Source of the DNA: an uncultured Erysipelotrichaceae bacterium
GTDB lineage: Bacteria > Bacillota_I > Bacilli_A > Erysipelotrichales > Erysipelotrichaceae
Length of the DNA: 64,000 nt
Assembly: GCA_934675465.1 (NCBI GenBank)
Contig: CAKUQM010000003.1
Span: 16,275 to 80,274, forward strand
Reading direction: 5' to 3'
Numbering within the stretch: position 1 is the stretch's first letter; every line of letters begins with the position of its first letter. This document shows, piece by piece, positions 16,880-28,370 of the stretch. The notes beneath the pieces were generated by a model, which saw only the letters and a program-made list of their open reading frames with translations, did no database searches and was not told the origin of the DNA. A program made the translations under genes and the position numbers.

Positions 16880-16917
16880 GTCGGCCATATACCCTAAATT
16901 TGGGCTTTATGGCCGAC
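16880..16917. repeat. Strong hairpin downstream of the RpiR gene
   Basis: GTCGGCCATA (16880-16889) pairs exactly with TATGGCCGAC (16908-16917), with CCC/GGG pairing inside the loop. No T-run follows. Confidence 0.5.
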
Positions 16918-17145
16918 GCATTGAATTTCTTAATATACAAAAAAGGAGACATGTTATCATTCGCCGGTCAAACGCAATCAGCCGATGATTATATTTGGTA
17001 TGAAATAACTGATAACCAATGGATAGCTGATGATAATGGTAAATGGGTAATACCTATTAAAGTATTAGAATCATTTAAGGACGACAGTTGTCGCCCTTAT
17101 TCCATTTATCTTACTAATATCTTACTAAATATCTTACTAAATTAA
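16909..17145 (+). pseudogene. Short reading frame, likely gene remnant
   Basis: The frame opens with ATG inside a hairpin and has no ribosome binding site. Its middle (IYKKGDMLSFAGQTQ, YIWYEITDNQWIADDNGKWV) resembles repeat domains at the ends of cell-wall hydrolases; its last residues (TNILLNILLN) are encoded by the tandem ATCTTACTAAAT repeats. It is most likely a fragment of a lost surface protein gene rather than a working gene. Confidence 0.3.
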
Positions 17146-17170
17146 TTTAATTATCTAAATTTAGTAAGAT
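17108..17170. repeat. Hairpin repeat C with tandem ATCTTACTAAAT units
   Basis: ATCTTACTAA (17108-17117), then ATCTTACTAAAT twice (17119-17130, 17131-17142), then the inverted ATTTAGTAAGAT (17159-17170). Same design as repeats A and B at 9.7 kb and D just downstream. Confidence 0.65.
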
Positions 17171-17218
17171 GAAATAGTCCCTAATTATTCGCTTTATCCG
17201 GCAATTTGTTCTATCTCT

Positions 17219-17267
17219 CTTACTAAATATCTTACTAAATATATTTCAATTACTAATTTTAGTAAGA
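17219..17267. repeat. Hairpin repeat D
   Basis: CTTACTAAAT (17219-17228) and ATCTTACTAAAT (17229-17240) are followed by the inverted TTTAGTAAGA (17258-17267). It lies just past the stop codon of the AlbA_2 protein (minus strand) and could act as its terminator. Confidence 0.6.
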
Positions 17268-17292
17268 CATAAGGCTGTGATTGCTTGTTATA

Positions 17293-18978
17293 TTACTTGG
17301 TTTTATCATTTACTAATATCCAGGTTGCATTTATAGATTTTTTATTTAGACATTGGACTATTCCCTTTCTGTTTAATGAATATAGTAAATTACGTATTTT
17401 ATTTTCTTTTTGTTTCTCATCTAAATTGTCTGGCAACTTATCCATTAATAAAATTCTAAAATTATTTCTTGTACCAGATTTATACTCTTCAAGATATTTA
17501 ACAATTAAATTTCGATAATATTCATCATCAAATCCCTTGTTTTTAACATATTGTTCTTTTTTTTCTAAACTTTTAGCAATATTAGCAGAAATGTAGATGT
17601 TAGGCGATCTACCTTCAATAACATTCAATTTTCTTAAATATTTAGCTTGTTCATTGGTTATTGGATGACGCTTTTGAACCTGGTCAATTAAAAATACTGT
17701 TTGCAAATCAAATTCTGGATGCTCAAACAACAAATTCGTATAGTTTTCATCTAAGACTTTTCCATATACCGTCACTCCAACCTGATTTCCTACTGATAGA
17801 TTGTAATCTGGCATAGGAAAATATTTTTCTTGTTGTATCTTAAATACTTTACGTATTCCCATAGATTGTGTGTCAATCATATTGAATTTCATCATCGTTT
17901 CCGCCAATAATTGGTTTCTATAAAATGGTGGTGTGTAATTTTTTTGAAGAGCAACTTCAATACTTCCTGGTAAAAAAGATCCTGGATTTCTTAGTGTAAT
18001 TTCATCCTCCTCTTCATCAAGGTTAATCCTGCCCCCTAGCGCATAATTAGAATGAGCGATGCAATTATTCATTAGTTCTCTTAAAAGCCACGTATCATAT
18101 TGTTTTGTTTCAAAAGGGAATAAAGTCAATTGATTAGGCATATATCGATAAGTTAAATTACGAATTCGAGAAAAAATACGATCACTTAATGTAATAAATG
18201 GAATCTTAAAGATTTGATAGTCTTTAATATTACTTTTTGAATCATATACTCTCCATGCTGCTTCAGGCGTGTAATCGAATAAGTAATCATAATCCTCATT
18301 TCCTAACAAAAGCATGCAGGCATTTGTAATACCTCCATTTTGTATTAGTTTCATCTTTATCAAGAACTCCTCATCGCTCATAGAGTCAACTTCGCTAGAG
18401 ATATGTGGCTTCTGCATCTTCTCTTTATAATTATTTCTAGCTAATGAAATTGCATCTTTATCAAGATGTTGAATGGTAGCTCCTTTTACAAGCAATTTTG
18501 ACCAATCACGATTACCCTGTTGGCGAATTCGATCCATTTTTTCTAATGACAATGGGACAAGAGAATCTCCTTCTCTAGCATAATATAGGTCTTTCCAACC
18601 TGTTGGAATACCAGCTGTTGCTGCAGGAATCTGAAACATGATTATTCTTTTATCTTCTTTTTCAACTTCATAAATTTCAACAAACGAAATGCCACCTGTT
18701 GTTTGTAATGAAATTTCATGTTTTAGTGTATCAAGGCCACCCTTATTACGATAATTGGTGCCTATTATTTCTTTTCCTTTTTCTTTAATACCAAAAACAA
18801 GCCATCCACACTGTAAATTTCTTAAATTAGCCTCATTAGACAAAGCAGAAAAGTATTTTCCAATCTTATCCTTATCATAATCATTATTAGCTTCTTTAAA
18901 TTCTACAGTCTCGTTCTCCCAGTTATTTATAAGACTATTTAACTTTTCCAATAACTCATCTTGTAAGTTGTTATCCAT
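17293..18978 (-). CDS. AlbA_2/Schlafen-like protein with HATPase_c_4 domain
   Basis: A 561-residue protein. The N-terminal NETVEFKEAN through ITGTNYR-like stretch (about 19-130, FGIKEKGKEIIGTNYRNKG) is an AlbA_2 (Schlafen-like) nucleic-acid-binding domain. The middle carries LLRELMNNCIAHSNYA (about 300-315) and LRNPGSF, the ATP-binding motifs of HATPase_c_4 proteins. The C-terminus is predicted helix-rich and may hold winged helices. Proteins of this layout are common in bacterial defence islands, often described only as ATP-binding or putative transcriptional regulators. It is the last gene downstream of the type I system, after a 207-bp gap. A role in defence is inferred from context. Confidence 0.8.
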   Translation of the reverse strand: MDNNLQDELLEKLNSLINNWENETVEFKEANNDYDKDKIGKYFSALSNEANLRNLQCGWLVFGIKEKGKEIIGTNYRNKGGLDTLKHEISLQTTGGISFVEIYEVEKEDKRIIMFQIPAATAGIPTGWKDLYYAREGDSLVPLSLEKMDRIRQQGNRDWSKLLVKGATIQHLDKDAISLARNNYKEKMQKPHISSEVDSMSDEEFLIKMKLIQNGGITNACMLLLGNEDYDYLFDYTPEAAWRVYDSKSNIKDYQIFKIPFITLSDRIFSRIRNLTYRYMPNQLTLFPFETKQYDTWLLRELMNNCIAHSNYALGGRINLDEEEDEITLRNPGSFLPGSIEVALQKNYTPPFYRNQLLAETMMKFNMIDTQSMGIRKVFKIQQEKYFPMPDYNLSVGNQVGVTVYGKVLDENYTNLLFEHPEFDLQTVFLIDQVQKRHPITNEQAKYLRKLNVIEGRSPNIYISANIAKSLEKKEQYVKNKGFDDEYYRNLIVKYLEEYKSGTRNNFRILLMDKLPDNLDEKQKENKIRNLLYSLNRKGIVQCLNKKSINATWILVNDKTK

Positions 18979-19185
18979 TTATATTCCTCCTTGCCCAGTT
19001 TATTTGCCGTGTATTATTAAGTTTTAATATATTAATCTTTTCTTTCTAAGTAGGTGTAATCTTGTTTTTTAAATCAACAATTAAATTTTTATTAAAGTTC
19101 TTTTTTTGTTTATATTTTTTTCGATTAAATTCAAAATTCTTTAAAAATGTAATAATCAGCTTGATATACACCAACGTTCAAGTTA

Positions 19186-20964
19186 TTACTTATCTAATTT
19201 CATATAAGCTTTCTTTACAATCTGTGCCATTAACAGCCTTCTTTTATCTAAAAACTCTTGATATAGCATATTTTCAAAGTTTTCAGGTAATGCATTCTGT
19301 TCACAAGCAAGTTTAAATGCCTCTTCGCCAAGTTTATTTCTATATCTCTCAACATACTCCATTGGTGGCGCATCAGAAATATCAATGTTTGTTTGATAAT
19401 CCAAATATGTAAAATTAGCTATTTGATTTCTATCACGATCATTATCGAATCCTATTTTTTCAAGATAGTTTTTAGGGAAAATATGATGTTTATCTACTGA
19501 GTTCTTATTTCCGTTTGCTCCTAAGACTAGATACTGTGATAACGGTGCAGTACTAAATAACATTGGTGTTCCCAAAACATTAATTGCAGCTATATATCCA
19601 TACCAAGCCGGAGATGTTGCGGATGAACTATTTAATTCTGCAGGCAATGAATATGTAAAATAATCATCAGTGAATTTATTAGAAATTATTGAATCAAGAT
19701 ATCTTACAAATTCATCTGCTGTTTTAACATCTCTTAAATCCGCAAACTGTTTCTCGACCTCGGTTTCTGTTGAACCCGTATAAAACAAGGTAATCGTAGA
19801 CATGAATATCCACTTACGTATTATTTTTTGAAGTTCTAAAGACGGTACATTGTAATCGTATTTTCCAATTAGATATAAAACATAACTAAAAACTACCGCA
19901 TTAGTTGATGCAACAAAACTTCCCTTTAGATAACCAGCTGTAGCAAAAATATTCATAAAAGCATGCCAATTATTTAGATTAGTTACAACATCTAATGACT
20001 CTTTGAAAATCTTTAAATTTTCTTCGCGAACATCTTGTGTTATTTTTCCTGTTTTCAAGTTTTTACCACGAAGTAACATATAAGCATAACGTAAACGAGC
20101 TCTTTTAAAGCCTACACCAACAGCCATTCTTATAAGATGAGAGGGATCAACTTCAAGAATTTGATTATATGATGTCCCATTGTTTGGTATTCTTGATTCA
20201 GCACAAAACTTATCAATCTTCTCATGAACATCATTGTCATAAACAGCAATTAACGTTTCAATAAAGTTTTTCTCGGTTAAATTTTGACCGCCCGAATTTA
20301 CACGGACGAAAATGTCCGCAACATCTTCTTCATCAGCCTTTGCGTTGATTTTTAAAGTTGGCAAAGAATAAATTCCAAGATCGAGCAAATCTTTTATATT
20401 ATCTTCAATAGTATCTTCATCATCTTCTGTTAATATAGGCTCGTTGTTCTTTTCTCTTGCTTGATTGACTGTCTTAATGTATGCTTTTCTAAATTTAGAA
20501 ATAATGTGTTCTTGATCGGCTTCAAATGCTGCACTTATGTCACTAATCCATTCTGGATTGCGTTCATAAGCCAGTGTCCAAACAGCAAATTCTCTAGTTA
20601 AGGGGTTGAAAGAAATACGGATTCTCTTATCTTCATAGTTTTTATCCTTGATAGAAACCCCATGCATCGCTGCAAGCAATGCAGTCAAACGTTGTTGTCC
20701 ATCAATCACCAAATCATCTGGACGCTTATAGATTTTATCATTAGTTCCAATATGGCTAGTATTTTCATAATCTTCAGGGGATGACCAAAGCATGATATAA
20801 CCAATCGGATAACCCTTCATCATTGAATCAAGTAATTCACGAACTTTACTATCTTTCCACACAAAAGGACGTTGTAAATCAGGTAGACCAATTCTTCCAT
20901 TCCTAACATCGTTTAAAAGATCTCCTACTTTACTTGGTATATTATCGTACAATTCCTTCCCCAC
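19186..20964 (-). CDS. GmrSD-like DUF262/DUF1524 protein
   Basis: A 592-residue protein with an N-terminal DUF262 domain (LPDLQRPFVWKDSKVRELLD near 28-47, DLVIDGQQRLTALLAA near 83-98) and a C-terminal HNH-type DUF1524 motif (VDKHHIFPKNYL near 480). DUF262 resembles ParB/Srx NTPases; GmrSD enzymes cut phage DNA carrying modified bases. Here both parts are on one chain, giving a candidate type IV modification-dependent restriction enzyme. It lies 50 bp behind hsdR, probably in the same transcript. A GTG start with GGAAAT upstream is used. Specificity is unknown. Confidence 0.82.
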   Translation of the reverse strand: MGKELYDNIPSKVGDLLNDVRNGRIGLPDLQRPFVWKDSKVRELLDSMMKGYPIGYIMLWSSPEDYENTSHIGTNDKIYKRPDDLVIDGQQRLTALLAAMHGVSIKDKNYEDKRIRISFNPLTREFAVWTLAYERNPEWISDISAAFEADQEHIISKFRKAYIKTVNQAREKNNEPILTEDDEDTIEDNIKDLLDLGIYSLPTLKINAKADEEDVADIFVRVNSGGQNLTEKNFIETLIAVYDNDVHEKIDKFCAESRIPNNGTSYNQILEVDPSHLIRMAVGVGFKRARLRYAYMLLRGKNLKTGKITQDVREENLKIFKESLDVVTNLNNWHAFMNIFATAGYLKGSFVASTNAVVFSYVLYLIGKYDYNVPSLELQKIIRKWIFMSTITLFYTGSTETEVEKQFADLRDVKTADEFVRYLDSIISNKFTDDYFTYSLPAELNSSSATSPAWYGYIAAINVLGTPMLFSTAPLSQYLVLGANGNKNSVDKHHIFPKNYLEKIGFDNDRDRNQIANFTYLDYQTNIDISDAPPMEYVERYRNKLGEEAFKLACEQNALPENFENMLYQEFLDKRRLLMAQIVKKAYMKLDK

Positions 20965-21014
20965 AGTTCTATTTCCTTTCTTTCCTTCATTTCAAATTTT
21001 GCTTGCTTTAAAGA

Positions 21015-24000
21015 CTATTTATTCTTATCTTCTTTCTTTTTATCGGCCTCATATTTAATTCCGCTATCAGCCATCATTAATGATGGGCCACCAAACATCG
21101 AATCACTATAATCAAAATCATCTTGTTTCTTTGCAGTAAACATACTACCTACTCCAAAGAACTCATCAAAGAATGATTTTAGTTTATCTTTAACAGTTTG
21201 CTTCTTAAGTTCTCTATTATTGCTTCCGCCAAAACGAGACATTGGTGGCAACAACTTATCTAAGCTAGTACCTATTGTTTTTATCTCGCCATCACGGAAA
21301 GAACTTTCCATAAACTTTCTTGTCTCAGTTTCTTTTAATCTTTCTTCAGTAATAATCTTTTCAAGTTCTTCTTCACGTTTGCTTTCAATATAAGCATTCC
21401 ATTCAGCTAAGACATCATCAACATCATTAATACCAGCAATAAAACTTTCGATTAATGCTTTCTTACTTCTTAATTCTGGACTAGCACTAATGGCTTTATT
21501 TATAGAAATGAGTACTTCTTTATCTTCACAATTATTATCATGATATTTTTTAACTAGTAAAAGAATGTAATCTATGTTAATTTCAATTTGTTTAATAAGT
21601 TCAATTTCAAATACTATGTCGTCACTGATATCTGTATTTTGATGTTTATTTGGCTTCCATTCATCTCTTATATCCTGATATCTACTTGAATAGTCTTGGA
21701 AATCTCTTTCACTTAATATTTCTTTACCAACAAATTCATCAAAAGAAGATAATAAATTCTTCATTCTTAAAATTGCACCAAACAAATTAATGAAGTTCTT
21801 CTTATTTTGTTCACCTTCAATTCTTGGCTGGCTAAGCGGGAACTTCTCACAAAGTTCTTTTATTAAATCAACATAACCCTTATGTTTAATTCCTTCATCA
21901 TCTTCATAACCATAGTAATAATCAGCAAACTTTCTAATCAAGACAATACCACTTGCGTTCTTATCACCAAATAAAGATATTGCGGTATCTACACGCTTTT
22001 GAAGATTTCTAAAACAAACAATATTTCCATAAGTCTTAATCGAATTTAAAATACGATTAGTTCTAGAGAAAGCTTGAATTAAACCGTGCATCTTTAGATT
22101 CTTATCTACCCATAATGTATTTAAAGTAGTCGCATCAAAACCAGTTAAGAACATATTAACAACTATCAATAAATCTAGTTCTTTATTCTTCATACGTAGT
22201 GATACATCCTTATAGTAGTTTTGGAACTTATCACCATCAGTTGAATAATTAGTTTGGAACATTTCGTTATAATCTTTAATTGCTGCCTCTAAGAAATCTC
22301 TAGATGGTTGATCTAGAGAAGAAGTATCTTCCGAATTCTCTTCATCTAAAAGACCGCCTTCAGGTTCAGCCTCATTTGCGCCATAACTAAAGATAGTAGC
22401 AATTCTAAGCTTCTTTGTAGGATCAGCAACCATCTGTCTCTTGAATTCTTGATAATACATCTTAGCCATTGGAATATTAGCTACCGCAAAAATAGAGTTA
22501 AAGCCACTCAGTCTTTGTTTATTCTTAATCTCTTCAATAGCACCATGCTTATTAGAAGCTACTTCTGATATATTAGAAAGAACATTATAAACATAAGTTT
22601 TATCACCTCTATAAGTCTTACGATCAAAATTATCTAGGATATATTGAGTAACAAGTTTAATACGTTCAGGATTCATCATAGCCTTCTCACGATCTATATC
22701 CCAAACTTGTTCATCTTCAACTTCATCATCAATGTCCATTGTCTTAATATAATCAACTCTAAACGGAAGAACATTACCATCATTAATCGCATCAACAATT
22801 GTATATGTATGTAATTGATCACCAAATGTTTGTTCGGTTGTAAAGAACTCTGGTCGTTTAACTCTTTCAGTATTTCCTGCAAAAATAGGTGTACCAGTGA
22901 AACCAAACAAATGATATTTCTTAAAACTCTTAACGATAGAAGAATGCATCTCACCAAATTGGCTTCTATGGCATTCATCAAAAATAATCACAACATGTTT
23001 ATTGTAAACATCATGATTCTTATTGCCTTTAATGAAAGTGGATAATTTTTGGATTGTTGTAATTATGATACGAGCATTAGGATCTTCTAATTGTTTCTTT
23101 AACACTGCAGTTGAAGTATTACTATTAGCAGCACCCTTTTCGAAACGATCATATTCTTTCATTGTTTGATAGTCTAAATCTTTACGGTCAACCACAAACA
23201 AGACTTTATCAATATATGACAAATGAGAAGCTAATCTAGCAGTCTTAAAAGAAGTTAATGTTTTACCTGAACCAGTTGTATGCCAAATATAACCACCACC
23301 TTCAATAGAACCATATTTCTTATAATTATTCGCAATCTCAATTCTATTTAAAATACGCTCGGTTGCAGTTATTTGATATGGTCTCATAACCAACAACAAA
23401 TTCTCGGAAGTAAACACACAATACTTTGTTAAGATATTCAAGATTGTATGTCTTGCAAAGAAAGTCTTAGTAAAATCCACTAAATCAGTAATGACGGTAT
23501 TATTAGAATCTGCCCAATAACTAGTAAATTCAAAGCTATTACTTGTCTTAGATTTCTTTGAACTATTAATCGCATTAAAACGAGTACTATTAGAATAATA
23601 CTTAGTATTAGTGCCATTAGATATTACAAAGATTTGGGCATACTCAAACAAACCACATCCAGCCCAAAACGAATCTCTTTGATATCTATCTATTTGATTA
23701 AAGGCTTCCTTAATTGCCACACCTCTTCTTTTTAATTCAACATGCACCAAAGGAAAACCATTAACCAAAATAGTTACATCATATCTATTATTGTACTTAG
23801 CACCATCATCTTTACTAACCTCATATTGATTAATAACCTGTAAGTAATTATTATGAATATTCTTCTTATCAATTAAAGTTATATTCTTAGTACTTCTATC
23901 ATCCCTCTTTAATACTTGGATATTATCTTCCTGAATCTTTCTTGTCTTTTCAACTATGCCTTCATTTTGATTAGCGATGCTATCTTTAAAAAACCTTTCC

Positions 24001-24239
24001 CATTCATTATCAGTAAAGTGATAATCATTTAATTTCTCTAATTGTAATCTTAAATTAGACACTAAATCTTTCTCACTATTTATTTTTAGATACTCATAGC
24101 CTTGCTCTTGAAGCATACGAATAAATTCAGCTTCTAAAGCAGCTTCTGATTGATAATTTGTTGAACGAGATTTAACTGGTTCATATTCAGTAACAACTGT
24201 ATTTTCGCTAGTCTCAGCAACGATATTGAAATATGACAT
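21015..24239 (-). CDS. hsdR: Type I restriction enzyme R subunit
   Basis: A 1074-residue HsdR. The N-terminal nuclease domain shows Asp near 154 and VELKRRG near 167-173 (PD-(D/E)xK type). The SF2 translocase follows: HTTGSGKTLTS (Walker A, about 320-330), IIFDECHRSQFG (DECH box, about 417), FGFTGTP (motif III) and QAFSRTNR (motif VI). It cuts unmodified DNA after ATP-driven translocation as part of the R2M2S1 complex. The length is typical. It follows hsdS by 23 bp. Confidence 0.95.
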   Translation of the reverse strand: MSYFNIVAETSENTVVTEYEPVKSRSTNYQSEAALEAEFIRMLQEQGYEYLKINSEKDLVSNLRLQLEKLNDYHFTDNEWERFFKDSIANQNEGIVEKTRKIQEDNIQVLKRDDRSTKNITLIDKKNIHNNYLQVINQYEVSKDDGAKYNNRYDVTILVNGFPLVHVELKRRGVAIKEAFNQIDRYQRDSFWAGCGLFEYAQIFVISNGTNTKYYSNSTRFNAINSSKKSKTSNSFEFTSYWADSNNTVITDLVDFTKTFFARHTILNILTKYCVFTSENLLLVMRPYQITATERILNRIEIANNYKKYGSIEGGGYIWHTTGSGKTLTSFKTARLASHLSYIDKVLFVVDRKDLDYQTMKEYDRFEKGAANSNTSTAVLKKQLEDPNARIIITTIQKLSTFIKGNKNHDVYNKHVVIIFDECHRSQFGEMHSSIVKSFKKYHLFGFTGTPIFAGNTERVKRPEFFTTEQTFGDQLHTYTIVDAINDGNVLPFRVDYIKTMDIDDEVEDEQVWDIDREKAMMNPERIKLVTQYILDNFDRKTYRGDKTYVYNVLSNISEVASNKHGAIEEIKNKQRLSGFNSIFAVANIPMAKMYYQEFKRQMVADPTKKLRIATIFSYGANEAEPEGGLLDEENSEDTSSLDQPSRDFLEAAIKDYNEMFQTNYSTDGDKFQNYYKDVSLRMKNKELDLLIVVNMFLTGFDATTLNTLWVDKNLKMHGLIQAFSRTNRILNSIKTYGNIVCFRNLQKRVDTAISLFGDKNASGIVLIRKFADYYYGYEDDEGIKHKGYVDLIKELCEKFPLSQPRIEGEQNKKNFINLFGAILRMKNLLSSFDEFVGKEILSERDFQDYSSRYQDIRDEWKPNKHQNTDISDDIVFEIELIKQIEINIDYILLLVKKYHDNNCEDKEVLISINKAISASPELRSKKALIESFIAGINDVDDVLAEWNAYIESKREEELEKIITEERLKETETRKFMESSFRDGEIKTIGTSLDKLLPPMSRFGGSNNRELKKQTVKDKLKSFFDEFFGVGSMFTAKKQDDFDYSDSMFGGPSLMMADSGIKYEADKKKEDKNK

Positions 24240-24262
24240 GGATGATTCTCCTTTATATTATT

Positions 24263-26088
<1,826 letters not shown>

Positions 26089-26092
<4 letters not shown>

Positions 26093-26745
26093 TTCCTCAC
26101 CTTTGTTAAGCGTAAACTATTTTTCGTTTCTTCCAATATATTCTTATCAGTCATTTCCTTATCTAATCGATTTAATTCGTTTAGCGTTTCTTGTATATTA
26201 ATATCTTTAAGGTTTTGTTTGCTTTGTTTAATAAAATCTTCTAAGTTTATTGATATTCCGTTTTCTTGCTTTTTATTTTCTAAATTTTTCAACATTATTC
26301 GTTGTTGATATATTTTCATTAATAAATCAGTATATAAAGAAACGAACCTTCCCATTATTTCACCCAGTTCCCCATCGAATACCATAGAAATCTCTAATGC
26401 TAAATTTTTAAGATCTTCTCGTTTTTTTAGTAATATATTTTGTTCATCTTGATGTAAAGGTTTTGAAATGGCCGGCGTTACCTCTTCCAAATCAGAACTA
26501 TTTGTCAAAAGAGCAAATTCATATTCACATGAGAATATGAAAGAGTCCTTCATATTTATCAAGCTTTTATTTTCACTAAAAAGAGAATATATCATGTTGA
26601 ATTTCTTATAACAAGATAATCTTCTATCAAATAATTGTTGCTTATTGCTTAAAGCAATTTGCTGTTTCGTTTGGTATAACGCAAGCAGTGCTATCACTAT
26701 TGATATCAATGAAACAATAATATTAATTGCGTCTGATAAACTCAT
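26089..26745 (-). CDS. Membrane-anchored coiled-coil protein within the hsd operon
   Basis: A 218-residue protein with one N-terminal transmembrane helix (INIIVSLISIVIALLALY, about residues 7-24), then QIALSNKQQLFDRRLSCYKK and a mostly helical, charged remainder with coiled-coil character at 150-215. It overlaps hsdM by 4 bp at its start and hsdS by 4 bp at its end, so it is translationally coupled to both. It has no recognisable enzymatic motif. ORFs with a single N-terminal helix followed by a NKQQLFDxRL-like stretch are frequent in defence islands but uncharacterised; a regulatory or effector role is inference. Confidence 0.75.
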
Positions 26746-28352
26746 CCTTCTATCTCCACGATAATCTTATCAATTTCTTCTCTTAGTTTTTGTTCTCTTG
26801 CAACGATCTCTTTAATCTCACCATTCAACTTAACAATATCAATCTTCTCTCTAGTGTCTTCTTGTTCAACGTAAGTTGATACAGATAAGTTATATTTATT
26901 TTCTTCTATTTCTTCAAAAGAAGTTAGATGAGCTACGTATTGGACATCTTCTCTCTTTGTATAGATATCAACAATATTACTAATGTTTTCATCAGTTAGT
27001 TTGTTATTGTTTGTTACTTTAACACATTCTTTAGATGCATCAATAAATAGTACTTTGTTGTCTTGTTTATTCTTCTTAAGAACCATGATACAAGTAGCTA
27101 TTGATGTGCCAAAGAATAAGTTAGATGGTAATTGAATTACACAATCAACGAAGTTGTTTGTAATTAGATATTTTCTAATAGTTTGTTCAGCACCGCCTCT
27201 ATACATAATTCCTGGGAAACAAACAATACAAGCTGTACCATTAGAAGCTAACCAAGAAAGACAATGCATAATGAAAGCTAAGTCTGCTTTACTCTTTGGA
27301 GCCAATACACCAGCAGGCGAGAATCTAGGGTCGTTGATTAATAAAGGATTATCATCACCTGCCCACTTAATAGAATAAGGTGGATTAGATACAATTAATT
27401 CAAATGGTTCATCATCCCAATGTTGAGGGCTGATTAAAGTATCTTCACACGCAATGTTAAACTTATCAAAACCAACATCATGCAAGAACATATTAATACG
27501 ACATAAGTTATATGTAGTAACATTCTTTTCTTGACCATAGAAACCGGTTCTAATCGCATCCTTACCTAATACTTTTTCAGCCTTTAATAGTAATGAGCCA
27601 GAACCACAAGCTGGGTCATATACTTTGTTAACTTCAGTTTTTCCTACAACACCTAATCTAGTTAATAATTCAGAAACATCAGCAGGAGTGAAAAACTCAC
27701 CACCTGATTTACCCGCATTAGACGCATACATTGTCATAAGGTATTCGTAGGCATCACCGAAGGCGTCGATATCATGATTCTTAACATCACCAAGTCTCAT
27801 ATTTGCTACACCATTCAATAACTTGCGAAGACTTTCGTTTCTCTTTAAAACCGTTGCGCCTAGCTTATTACTATTAACATCAAAATCATCAAACAAACCT
27901 GCAAAGTTAGATTCTGATTCGCTGCCCTTTGCAGAGTTTTCAATATTATCAAATACTATTTCTAATAATTCATTCAAGTTATCTTTTGTATTTCTTGTAT
28001 TGCCATCTCTATCAATAAAAGTAGCCGAATCACTTTCACTAGCTTTTAAGACATTTGAAAATAATTGAGAAGGAAGAATAAAGAAACCCTTTGTTTCAAT
28101 CAGGTCATCTCTTTGAGTAAGTGCTTCATCATCACTTAAGTTTTCGTAGTTAAAACCAGTATTCCCAGCTTCCTCTTCACCCTTATTAATATAGTTTGTA
28201 ATATTCTCTGAGATATATCTATAGAACATTGTTCCAAGCACATAGTTCTTGAAATCCCATCCATCTACAGCACCCCTTAGTTCATCCGCAATAGCCCATA
28301 TTGCTCTATGAAGTTCATCTCTTTCTTGTTCTTTTTTATTGTCGATTGCCAT
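26742..28352 (-). CDS. hsdM: Type I DNA methyltransferase M subunit
   Basis: A 536-residue N6-adenine methyltransferase. The N-terminal HsdM helical domain (about 1-140) precedes DPACGSGSLLL (AdoMet-binding motif I, 246-256) and the catalytic NPPY (323-326). Together with HsdS it methylates the host recognition sequence, and with HsdR it restricts. It is the first gene of the restriction operon, 18 bp after the addA stop codon, so read-through from addAB is possible. Confidence 0.95.
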   Translation of the reverse strand: MAIDNKKEQERDELHRAIWAIADELRGAVDGWDFKNYVLGTMFYRYISENITNYINKGEEEAGNTGFNYENLSDDEALTQRDDLIETKGFFILPSQLFSNVLKASESDSATFIDRDGNTRNTKDNLNELLEIVFDNIENSAKGSESESNFAGLFDDFDVNSNKLGATVLKRNESLRKLLNGVANMRLGDVKNHDIDAFGDAYEYLMTMYASNAGKSGGEFFTPADVSELLTRLGVVGKTEVNKVYDPACGSGSLLLKAEKVLGKDAIRTGFYGQEKNVTTYNLCRINMFLHDVGFDKFNIACEDTLISPQHWDDEPFELIVSNPPYSIKWAGDDNPLLINDPRFSPAGVLAPKSKADLAFIMHCLSWLASNGTACIVCFPGIMYRGGAEQTIRKYLITNNFVDCVIQLPSNLFFGTSIATCIMVLKKNKQDNKVLFIDASKECVKVTNNNKLTDENISNIVDIYTKREDVQYVAHLTSFEEIEENKYNLSVSTYVEQEDTREKIDIVKLNGEIKEIVAREQKLREEIDKIIVEIEG

Positions 28353-28370
28353 AATATTTTCTCCCTTTAA

